Assembly (NCBI GenBank): GCA_030041455.1 | Contig: JASHNV010000029.1 | Coordinates: 1 to 37,882 of the forward strand | Source of the DNA: Spirochaetia bacterium | GTDB lineage: Bacteria > Spirochaetota > Spirochaetia > DAHUYW01 | DNA: 37,882 bases | Direction: 5' to 3' | Shown: piece after piece, positions 8,242-15,069 of the stretch | Layout of the letters: each line of letters opens with the position of its first letter | How positions within the stretch are numbered: the stretch's first letter is position 1 | The notes under the pieces: generated by a model | Database searches by the model: none | What the model saw: only the letters and a program-made list of their open reading frames with translations | What the model was told of the DNA's origin: nothing | Position numbers and translations under genes: made by a program

Positions 8242-8513
8242 ATAACTCGCGAGACCCGCCGAACCGACGAGAGTTCCGTCTATTCTTTCGGATGTCGGCC
8301 GCTATTTCCGCCGCCGTTCGATCATCCGTCCAGCCTCCGACCAGTTTGAGAAATTCATCCGTTGGGTTTATGTCATATGCATTTGGAAGTGAGAGGTACT
8401 TTTCTAAATATATGCATTACTTCTTGACTCATCGATCGCTTCTCTCGGTTTGCCCGGGATCGCAGGGTCTCGTAGAGTTTGTCGTCTATATCTCGAACGT
8501 GTAGGTTGGCCAT
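8234..8513 (-). pseudogene. FitA/VapB-like ribbon-helix-helix antitoxin gene, frameshifted
   Basis: The ATG at 8513 is preceded by GGGAG at a good distance. The first frame reads MANLHVRDIDDKLYETLRSR and then ANREKRSMSQEVMHIF, the DNA-binding ribbon-helix-helix of FitA-type antitoxins. After ATATTT the frame runs wrong and stops at 8373 (46 residues). A one-base shift restores EKYLSLPNAYDINPTDEFLK, GGWTDDRTAAEIAADIRKN and RRNSRRFGGSRELFD, ending TGA at 8234. That would be a normal antitoxin of about 92 residues whose C-terminal part wraps the toxin. It lies directly upstream of, and overlaps, the broken PIN toxin. The surviving N-terminal fragment could still bind its operator, but this is inference. 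Confidence 0.85.
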
Positions 8514-8853
8514 GAGACACTCCCAAGGCAAAAGGTACCGCGCCTCATGAATATCGTATAGCGTTTCATGCACGAACCGGACGGGCGCTCCTGATCTCGC
8601 GAAGGCAGGGCTCAATCCGCGCCCTGACGTGTAGGACCCTCCCATCGAGCGGCCATGCTTTGGGCCTGATGCGGCTCTCTCATGACCCAAAGCCGGCCCG
8701 AGTTCCGGGCCGAAAAAGTCCATTGCGGTCGCGAGAAACGCCGCGAAGAGGCGGACCATGTCGTGCCGCTCGGCGCGGTCGGGAGGGGAGCGGCTCGGCC
8801 CACCGCGGGTTCAGGCCGTCCGCAGGCGCGCGGCGGCTCGATCATGGCGCCGA
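8514..8853. other. Intergenic region with a 7-bp stem-loop
   Basis: No gene recognised. A perfect hairpin CGGCCCG-AGTTC-CGGGCCG lies at 8694-8712, followed on the plus strand by AAAAAG. It lacks a T tract on either strand's downstream side, so a rho-independent terminator is not shown. It stands between the decayed toxin-antitoxin module and the citrate synthase gene. Confidence 0.35.
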
Positions 8854-8882
8854 TTGAACCTCGACCGTGCTTCTGGTACAAG
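8854..8882 (+). promoter_or_regulatory. Possible sigma70 promoter of the citrate synthase-like gene
   Basis: TTGAAC (8854-8859), 17-base spacer, TACAAG (8877-8882). Predicted start near 8889, 24 bases before the ATG at 8913; the ribosome binding site GGAGG lies within this short leader. Same -35 and spacing as the candidate before the transporter gene. Confidence 0.35.
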
Positions 8883-8912
8883 TACCTCATGGAAAAGTAA
8901 GCGGAGGCGATC

Positions 8913-10301
8913 ATGAAGTCCGGTTTCACGCCGCTCGCCGCGAAGGCGGTCTTCGCGCTCGAAGAGGTCGGCGTACCTGAGCTCTTCCGGGAGCAGTTTC
9001 CCTATTCCGAGGTTCCGAGGATCCTGTTCGACGGCATTGACGTCGCGCCGGCGCCGGCAGGCGAGATCTGGATCACCGACACCACCTTCCGCGACGGCCA
9101 GCAGGCGCGCCCTCCCTATACGCCCGAGCAGATCGTGAGGATCTTCTCGCTCCTCCACAAGCTCGGCGGGCCGAAGGGCGTGATTCGGCAGAGCGAGTTT
9201 TTCCTCTACTCTCCGCGCGACGTCCAGGCGGTCGAGGGATGCCTTGCGCTCGGCTACCGATTCCCCGAGATCACCGGCTGGATCCGCGCGAGCGCGGCCG
9301 ACCTTTCGATCGTGAAGCGCTTTGGCCTCGCGGAGACCGGTATTCTCACCTCGGTTTCCGATTACCACATCTTCCTCAAGCTCAAATCCACGCGCTCGAA
9401 GATTCTCGACGAGTACCTCGGGGTCGTGAAGTCGACTCTCGACGCGGGCATCGTCCCGCGCTGTCACTTCGAGGACATCACCCGCGCGGACGTGTACGGC
9501 TTCTGCATTCCCTTCGCGCAGGAGCTCCTGCGCCTCATGGAGGAGGCGAAGCGGCCCGTGAAGATCCGCCTCTGCGACACGATGGGGTTCGGCGTCACCT
9601 ATCCCGGTGCGGCGCTGCCGCGGAGCGTTCCGCGCCTCGTCCACGCCTTCGCGGCGGAGCTCGGCTACCCTTCGGAGCTCCTGGAATGGCACGGTCACAA
9701 CGATTTCCACAAGGTTCACGTCAACGGGGCGACCGCCTGGCTCTACGGCTGCTCGGCGCTCAACGCGACGCTGCTCGGGTTCGGCGAGCGGACGGGAAAT
9801 CCGCCGCTCGAGGCCGCGGTCATGGAGTACATCGGCTTGAAGGGCACCCCGGACGGAATGGACACGCGGGTCATCACGGAGATAGCGGATTACTTCCGCG
9901 AGGAGATCCACGCCCCGATTCCGCCGAATTATCCCTTTGTCGGGAGCGAGTTCAACGTCACGAGGGCGGGAATCCACGCCGACGGGATCCTGAAGGACCC
10001 TGAGATCTACAACATCTTCGACACGGAGAAGCTTCTCAACAGGCCGATTCGCGTCATGGTCACCGACAAGTCCGGCGTCGCCGGAATCGCCCAGTGGATC
10101 AACGAGAATCTCCCCGGCCTCCTCGGCCGCGCGATCGAGCCGGTGAGCAAGCGCCACCCGGGGATCGGCGAGATCAACGCCTGGATCGCCGAGCAGTACG
10201 CGCAGGGCAGGACCACGAGCATCTCGCCGGAGGAGCTGCTCGCCCAGACGCGGCGCTTTCTCCCCTCCCTCTTCAATTCGGGCAGTCCGTCGCCGAGGTG
10301 A
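8913..10301 (+). CDS. Re-type citrate synthase-like enzyme (isopropylmalate/homocitrate synthase superfamily)
   Basis: 462 residues with GGAGG 7 bases before the ATG. A DRE-TIM barrel Claisen condensing enzyme: ITDTTFRDGQQARPPYT (54-70) is the HxH-superfamily first strand with catalytic Arg and metal Asp. RCHFEDITRADVYGF, IRLCDTMGFGVTYPGA and LEWHGHNDFHKVH give the remaining barrel strands, with the HGHND metal histidines. GFGERTGNPPLEA and FNVTRAGIHADGILKDPEIY follow. The extended REFEREE-like N-terminus and RQSEFFLYS, ETGILTSVSDYHIF are what I recall from Re-citrate synthases of Clostridium kluyveri, Syntrophus and sulfate reducers, rather than LeuA, and the LeuA regulatory C-terminal domain is absent. 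It would condense acetyl-CoA with oxaloacetate. Homocitrate or isopropylmalate synthase activity remains possible. Monocistronic, with no leu or nif neighbours. Confidence 0.65.
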   Translation: MKSGFTPLAAKAVFALEEVGVPELFREQFPYSEVPRILFDGIDVAPAPAGEIWITDTTFRDGQQARPPYTPEQIVRIFSLLHKLGGPKGVIRQSEFFLYSPRDVQAVEGCLALGYRFPEITGWIRASAADLSIVKRFGLAETGILTSVSDYHIFLKLKSTRSKILDEYLGVVKSTLDAGIVPRCHFEDITRADVYGFCIPFAQELLRLMEEAKRPVKIRLCDTMGFGVTYPGAALPRSVPRLVHAFAAELGYPSELLEWHGHNDFHKVHVNGATAWLYGCSALNATLLGFGERTGNPPLEAAVMEYIGLKGTPDGMDTRVITEIADYFREEIHAPIPPNYPFVGSEFNVTRAGIHADGILKDPEIYNIFDTEKLLNRPIRVMVTDKSGVAGIAQWINENLPGLLGRAIEPVSKRHPGIGEINAWIAEQYAQGRTTSISPEELLAQTRRFLPSLFNSGSPSPR

Positions 10302-10409
10302 CTCCCGGCGGGGACGTCAACCAGGCCTCCCCCTCCGACTGAGCGTCCGTGCTCCTGATCGTCTCTCCCGCGCGCGAGGTGGATGGCGCGATCTTACCCG
10401 GCGCGGAGC

Positions 10410-10439
10410 TTGACCGGCTCATCTAAAATACGCTAATTT
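10410..10439 (+). promoter_or_regulatory. Possible promoter of narK
   Basis: TTGACC (10410-10415), 18-base spacer, TAATTT (10434-10439), in an AT-rich patch unusual for this window. About 96 bases before the narK ATG. A nearby TTGAT at 10444 lacks a matching ATCAA half, so no FNR-type site is claimed. Confidence 0.35.
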
Positions 10440-10535
10440 CATGTTGATATCCGATTACAAAACGTGAACCTCGATCGAAGGCGGCGCTCCCGTCTGGGGA
10501 GACCGTCCGGATTCTGTGCACGGGAGGTCACGGTT

Positions 10536-11867
10536 ATGGTTACGCGCGAATCGCTATCGGGAATGCGACGGCACCTGAAGGGGTCGCCGGCCGCCGGATT
10601 GGTCGCCGCTACGCTCGGTTTCTTCGTCGGCTTCGCCGGGGTGGCGCTCTACGGGCCCGCGGCCCGCGAGTTCAAGGGTATCATGAGCCTTTCGGGACTG
10701 GCGCTCGGCCTTCTCGTCGCGGCGCCCCAGCTCACCGGCTCGCTCTTGCGAATTCCGTTCGGCTCGTGGGTGGACCGAGCGGGAGGGAAGAGGCCCTTTC
10801 TCATCCTGCTCGGTCTCTCGATCGCCGGGATGGCGGGCCTCACGGTTTTCTTCGCCTTTTTTTACCGCGGAGGCACCGCGCGAGGTCTCTATCCCGTCGT
10901 CCTCGCGCTCGGATTCCTGAGCGGATGCGGCGTGGCGACCTTCTCGGTCGGGATCCCGCAGACCGCCTACTGGTTTCCGAAATCGAGCCAGGGAAGGGCG
11001 CTCGGCGCCTACGCCGGGCTCGGAAACACCGCCCCCGGCATTTTCACCCTGCTGCTGCCCCTCGCCCTCGCGGGCCTCGGGCTCGCGGGCGCCTACGCGG
11101 CGTGGCTCGCCTTTCTCGTCGTCGGAACGGCAGTCTACTGGCTCATCGCCCACGACGCCTACTACTTCCAGCTCGCCCGGGGCGGAGCGAGCCGCGCCGA
11201 GGCGGCGAAGGAGGCGGTCGGCCTCGGCGAGGAGATCATCCCCTCCGGAGCGGGCGGCGGCGGGCTATCCCGCGCCGCCGGGATCGGACGGACGTGGAGC
11301 CTCGTGCTCATGTATTTCACGTCGTTCGGCGGCTTCCTCGCCCTCACGAGCTGGTTTCCCACGTATTGGTCGCTCGACCGAGGCGAGAGTCCGTTGATCT
11401 CGGGAGTCTTGACCGCGGTCCTCTTTTCCCTCGCCGGCTCCCTCGTGCGGGTGGGAGGCGGGGCGCTGAGCGATCGCTTCGGCGGCGAGCGGACCGCGGC
11501 GGCGAGCTACGGCGTCGTGATCTTGGGCGCGGGGATTCTCGCGCTCTCGCCGGGCTTTGGCGGCGCGATCGCAGCCGAGCTCCTTCTGGCCGTCGGCATG
11601 GGCTGCGCGAACGGAGCCGTCTTCAAGCTCGTGCCCCGCTACGTCCCGGAGGCGGTCGGCGGAGCCTCGGGGCTCGTCGGAGGCCTCGGAGCGTTCGGCG
11701 GATTCGTCGTGCCGCCGGTCCTCGGGCTGTTCGTCGACAGGTTCGGAACGGGGGGATACTCCTCGGGCTTCCTCGTCTACGTGGCGCTCGCGCTCGCCTC
11801 TCTCGCCGCCGCCTGTCTCCTCATGATCCGCGTGGGCCGCTCCGAGAACCGTCCGTCGAGCGCGTGA
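10536..11867 (+). CDS. narK: NarK-family nitrate/nitrite transporter (MFS)
   Basis: 443 residues from ATG 10536, chosen because GGGAGG sits 8 bases before it; a GTG at 10464 would add 24 Arg-rich residues. Twelve hydrophobic segments. The MFS loop GSWVDRAGGKRPFL follows TM2. Two glycine-rich nitrate-signature stretches are visible: AYAGLGNTAPGIFTLLLP in the first half and GLVGGLGAFGGFVVPPVLG in the second, with Arg residues in TM2 (LLRIPFG) and TM8 (LVRVGGG) that bind nitrate in NarK. It imports nitrate and may exchange nitrite across the inner membrane. The 3' end overlaps the convergent mobB-mobA gene by 47 bases. The neighbourhood (moeA, mobAB, narGHJI) supports nitrate over other substrates. 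Confidence 0.9.
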   Translation: MVTRESLSGMRRHLKGSPAAGLVAATLGFFVGFAGVALYGPAAREFKGIMSLSGLALGLLVAAPQLTGSLLRIPFGSWVDRAGGKRPFLILLGLSIAGMAGLTVFFAFFYRGGTARGLYPVVLALGFLSGCGVATFSVGIPQTAYWFPKSSQGRALGAYAGLGNTAPGIFTLLLPLALAGLGLAGAYAAWLAFLVVGTAVYWLIAHDAYYFQLARGGASRAEAAKEAVGLGEEIIPSGAGGGGLSRAAGIGRTWSLVLMYFTSFGGFLALTSWFPTYWSLDRGESPLISGVLTAVLFSLAGSLVRVGGGALSDRFGGERTAAASYGVVILGAGILALSPGFGGAIAAELLLAVGMGCANGAVFKLVPRYVPEAVGGASGLVGGLGAFGGFVVPPVLGLFVDRFGTGGYSSGFLVYVALALASLAAACLLMIRVGRSENRPSSA

Positions 11868-13068
11868 TCCCCGCCGCGTCGGCTCGCCCGCCGAGACGCT
11901 CGAGCGCCAGATCCCGCGCGCTCGGATCGTTCACGTTCGCGAGGGAGCCCGCTTCGGGAGGCGCGAGGCGGGCACAGCGGGACTCGATCAGGGCCTTGCG
12001 CGGACAGCTCCTGCCCCCGGCGAGGAACTCGAGCAGCCGGCCGCGGATCGCGGGCTCGTAGATCGCGCACAGCGGCTCGGGAAGGCCGTCCTCGTCGGAG
12101 TCGAAGCACGTCGCGAGCTTCAGGGGATCGCGCCTCCTCACGAGCTCTTCGACGATCTCGGCGGTCACGAAGGGGAGGTCGCACGCGAAGACGAGCCACG
12201 CGGCGGCGGGGTCCTCGTGAAGGGCGGTGAGGATGCCGCCGATCGGGCCGAAATCGACGAATCGATCGTGGATCTGTCGCAGGCCGGCGAAGGCGGGCTC
12301 GCCCGCCTGCTCCGAGCGCGTCGAGACGTAGACCCGGTCGCAGACCAATTCGAGGAGCCCGGCCACCCACCGGGACTGCGGAGCGCCGTGATAGGCGATC
12401 GACGCCTTGTCGCCTCCCATGCGGGAGCTCTTTCCGCCGCCGAGCACGAGGCCGTGCAGGGAAAGGGAGGCGGCCCGCCGCTTGAAGTGGCCGAGCACGA
12501 GCTCCTTCGCCCCTTGAACGTCGTCGGCGTCGAGGACCTCGGCCGCCGGGAGGCCGTCGGCCGGCTGCCTCCCGGCGAGGAGCTCGACTCGCCGCGCGAC
12601 GCCCGGCGGGACGCCCTTGCGAAGCGCCCAGCCGACGATATTCGAGACCGTACCGTTCTCCGCCTCGTCGAGAAGCTCGCCGCGGGAATCGACGACCATG
12701 ATCTTCGCGAGATCCGAGCGGCTGTAGCCCTCGACGAGCGCGAAGTCGACGTCGTAGCCGAACGGCGAGCGGCCCTCCGGGGTGAAGCCGTGGAAGAGCG
12801 CCGCGCTCCCCTCGGCATTCCCGATCGAGACCGCGACCGCGCCGCTCCGGGAGGCCCTCCAGGTGTCCTTTCCCTCCCGATCCATCGTGAAGGAGTGCGC
12901 GTCGTGCTTCGCGAAGCCGATCCGATAGGTATCGGCAAGCTCCTCGATGAGCTTGGTGGCGAGCGTGGTCTTCCCGGAACCGGAGCTCCCGCAGAAGGCC
13001 ACCTCATAGGGCGCGAAACGGTAGCCCCGATCGGTCGCGCCGTGATCTCCCGCTCTCGTCTCGCTCAT
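11821..13068 (-). CDS. MobB-MobA fusion: molybdenum cofactor guanylylation
   Basis: 415 residues from the ATG at 13068, with GGGAGGA 5-7 bases upstream; an ATG at 13092 is in frame but less well placed. Residues 1-200 are MobB: P-loop GSSGSGKTT (27-35), then KHDAHSFTMDREGKDTWR, then FALVEGYSRSDLAKI. Residues 205-415 are MobA: LVLGGGKSSRMGGDK (about 207-221), FGPIGGILTAL, LVFACDLPFV with the Mg2+-binding Asp, EPLCAIYEP and NVNDPSARD. MobA attaches GMP from GTP to Mo-molybdopterin to make the bis-MGD cofactor required by NarG; MobB is a GTP-binding helper. It lies 48 bases downstream of moeA on the same strand. The order MobB-then-MobA in one chain is less common than separate genes. Confidence 0.9.
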   Translation of the reverse strand: MSETRAGDHGATDRGYRFAPYEVAFCGSSGSGKTTLATKLIEELADTYRIGFAKHDAHSFTMDREGKDTWRASRSGAVAVSIGNAEGSAALFHGFTPEGRSPFGYDVDFALVEGYSRSDLAKIMVVDSRGELLDEAENGTVSNIVGWALRKGVPPGVARRVELLAGRQPADGLPAAEVLDADDVQGAKELVLGHFKRRAASLSLHGLVLGGGKSSRMGGDKASIAYHGAPQSRWVAGLLELVCDRVYVSTRSEQAGEPAFAGLRQIHDRFVDFGPIGGILTALHEDPAAAWLVFACDLPFVTAEIVEELVRRRDPLKLATCFDSDEDGLPEPLCAIYEPAIRGRLLEFLAGGRSCPRKALIESRCARLAPPEAGSLANVNDPSARDLALERLGGRADAAGITRSTDGSRSGPRGS

Positions 13069-13116
13069 GATGTCCTCCCGATACTCAGGCATGATCGTGC
13101 TCCCCGTCCCTACGAG

Positions 13117-14364
13117 CTACCAGCGGTAGAGCGGCCACGCCGTTCCCGCCCGGAATTCGTCCACTTCCTCGGGAAGCTCGAGGAAGCCGTCGCTCTCGGT
13201 CAGCCGGGCGAAGTCTCCCGATCCGCGAACCGGCCGGGGATCGGCCTCGAGGCGCCCGCCGGATCCCTGACCGAGCCGCACGGGGAGGAAGAGCGTCAGG
13301 GGCCGCTCGAAGCGGAAATCCCTCGCGAGGAGCGCCTCCTCCCGCTCGCGCGGAGCGCCGCCTGAGGTCGCCTCGAGGTAGGGAAGCAGGTAGCGGTAGG
13401 CGCACACCGTCGAGGCGACCGGGTTGCCCGGAAGGGCGAAGACCCGCTTCCCTCGAGCGTCGCAGCCGAAGAGGAAGGGCATTCCCGGACGCTGCCTCAC
13501 CCTGCGAACGAGCGGCTCGATGCCGAGCGCTTCAAGCGCCGAGGCGACGTGGTCCCGCATTCCGCTCGACGCTCCCCCCGAGACGACCGCGACGTCGCAG
13601 GTCGCAAGCCCCTCGGCGAGCGCGGCCACGACCTTCGGGAGCTCGTCTGAGGCGTGGAGGCGGACGACGTCCGGGAAGCCGCGCGAGGCGAGGGCCGCCT
13701 CGATCAGGTAGACGTTCGACGCGCGGATCTGGTGGTCGCGGACCGGCGCGTCGACTTCCACGAGCTCGTCGCCCGAGGAGACGAGCGCGATCCTCGGCCG
13801 CCGCGAGGCGGACAGCCAGTCCTTCCCGACCGCCGCGCAGACGGCGAGGTGGGGAGGAGCGAGCCTCGCGCCCTCGGCGAGGAGGAGATCGCCCGCCCGG
13901 TAGTCGGAGCCCCGGGGGTGGACGTTTTCCCCCGGGGCGACCGCGGCTCCGGGCCGGACCTCGGCGAAGGAGTCGGAGCGCGTGAGCGCCTCGACGGGCA
14001 CGACGCAATCGCAGCCTCGAGGAAGCGCGGCGCCGGTGGCGACCTCGATGCAGTCGCCCGGCGCGCAGGCGCCGTCGAACTCGGCGCCCGCGGGTCTCCG
14101 TCCGGCCACCCGAAAACGCCTCGTTCCCGCCTCCCAGGAGGCGGAGGAAAGCGCGATGCCGTCCATCGCGACGCGATCGAAGGGCGGGAAGTCCCGGTCG
14201 GCCCGGATCTCCTCGCGGAGCACCCTCCCGACCGCCTGCCTCAGGCGCACCCGCTCCCTGGGCGCGGGCGCTACCGTCCGTCGGATAATGGCGTCCGCCT
14301 CGGAAACCGAGAGCGGCGAAGACGCGTCGCCGACCCCCATGGCTGCCCTCTCTCCCGCGATCAT
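13117..14364 (-). CDS. moeA: Molybdopterin molybdenumtransferase
   Basis: Inserts molybdate into adenylylated molybdopterin. 415 residues from ATG 14364, which has GGGAGG 6 bases upstream; ATG 14376 and ATG 14340 are alternatives. Early motif REEIRADRDFPPFDRVAMDG, then APGDCIEVATGAALPRGCD and VVPVE in domain III. IALVSSGDELVEV and the molybdate/MPT-binding VSGGASSGMRDHVASALEAL follow, then ALPGNPVAS and the C-terminal beta-barrel domain (RFERPLTLFLPVRL). Length and domain order are normal. First gene of a minus-strand pair with mobB-mobA, divergent from the Rrf2-nar operon, so cofactor synthesis and enzyme are presumably co-regulated from the 14365-14568 region. Confidence 0.94.
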   Translation of the reverse strand: MIAGERAAMGVGDASSPLSVSEADAIIRRTVAPAPRERVRLRQAVGRVLREEIRADRDFPPFDRVAMDGIALSSASWEAGTRRFRVAGRRPAGAEFDGACAPGDCIEVATGAALPRGCDCVVPVEALTRSDSFAEVRPGAAVAPGENVHPRGSDYRAGDLLLAEGARLAPPHLAVCAAVGKDWLSASRRPRIALVSSGDELVEVDAPVRDHQIRASNVYLIEAALASRGFPDVVRLHASDELPKVVAALAEGLATCDVAVVSGGASSGMRDHVASALEALGIEPLVRRVRQRPGMPFLFGCDARGKRVFALPGNPVASTVCAYRYLLPYLEATSGGAPREREEALLARDFRFERPLTLFLPVRLGQGSGGRLEADPRPVRGSGDFARLTESDGFLELPEEVDEFRAGTAWPLYRW

Positions 14365-14426
14365 GGAACCTCCCATAATCTCATGCGGATATGGTGTTTG
14401 TCCAGCCTGAGGAGATCCAGGCTCGC

Positions 14427-14455
14427 TTGACAGCGGCCTGTGGGAACATCATAAT
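14427..14455 (+). promoter_or_regulatory. Probable sigma70 promoter of the Rrf2-nar operon
   Basis: TTGACA (14427-14432), 17-base spacer, CATAAT (14450-14455). Predicted start near 14462, about 107 bases before the Rrf2 regulator gene. The region is shared with the divergent moeA gene. No NsrR- or IscR-type palindrome was identified with confidence. Confidence 0.55.
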
Positions 14456-14568
14456 CGCATGTAGTTATCGGAATTCACGATGGAAAAGAAACAGGGGGCG
14501 AAGGTGTCTCACGTGCATGCTACCGCGCTCGACGTTCCTCGCTTTCGATCCGGGCGGGCCGGGGTCCG

Positions 14569-15069
14569 ATGATGCTGTCCCGAACTGCGCAATACGCCTT
14601 TCGAGCGGTGCTGCTCCTCGCGCTCGAGCCGAACGTCAACCACGGAGCGGCGGAGATCGCCCGGCGCATCGACGCGCCGCCGAACTACACCGGAAAGCTG
14701 TTGAAGTCCCTCTCCGACTCCGGGATTCTTCGATCGACGCGCGGGTTGGGGGGAGGTTTTCAGCTTGCGCGGCCGGCGCGAAAGATCCGTCTCCTCGACG
14801 TCGTGGAGCCGATCGACAAGGTGAGCCGGTGGACGACCTGTTTCCTCGGATTGGGCGCGTGCCAGTCGGACCGACCCTGCCCGATCCACGCGATCTGGCT
14901 GCCGATCCGCGAGCAGTACCTGACGTTCCTCAAGACGAAGACCGTCGCCGACCTGCCGGCCGATCCGAAGATCTTCGGCGAGTATCTCACGGCGTTCTCC
15001 CGCGCGCTCGTGAGCGGCGCGGCCGGAAAGCGGCGCGACGAGACCGGACGGCGGAAAGGAAAGCGGTAG
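14569..15069 (+). CDS. Rrf2-family Fe-S transcriptional regulator (NsrR/IscR-like)
   Basis: 166 residues. The N-terminal winged helix is typical: LSRTAQYAFRAVLLLAL, AAEIARRIDAPPNYTGKLLK and GILRSTRGLGGGFQLARPA (recognition helix and wing). Three cysteines at 91, 98 and 104 (CFLGLGACQSDRPC) sit where NsrR and IscR ligate their cluster, so it probably senses NO, O2 or Fe-S status. A basic tail (GKRRDETGRRKGKR) ends the protein. Its TAG abuts the narG ATG with no gap, so it is the first gene of the nar operon and likely controls it and itself. Tandem ATG codons at 14569 and 14572 leave the exact start open. Whether it is NsrR, with nitric oxide as signal, cannot be told from sequence. Confidence 0.9.
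   Translation: MMLSRTAQYAFRAVLLLALEPNVNHGAAEIARRIDAPPNYTGKLLKSLSDSGILRSTRGLGGGFQLARPARKIRLLDVVEPIDKVSRWTTCFLGLGACQSDRPCPIHAIWLPIREQYLTFLKTKTVADLPADPKIFGEYLTAFSRALVSGAAGKRRDETGRRKGKR

Noticed and set aside
8694-8712. Rho-independent terminator (7-bp GC hairpin)
   Set aside because: The A run follows on the plus strand and there is no T tract after the stem on either strand.
10436-10460. FNR-type site before narK (TTGAT at 10444)
   Set aside because: The second half reads GATTA rather than ATCAA, so the dyad is not there.
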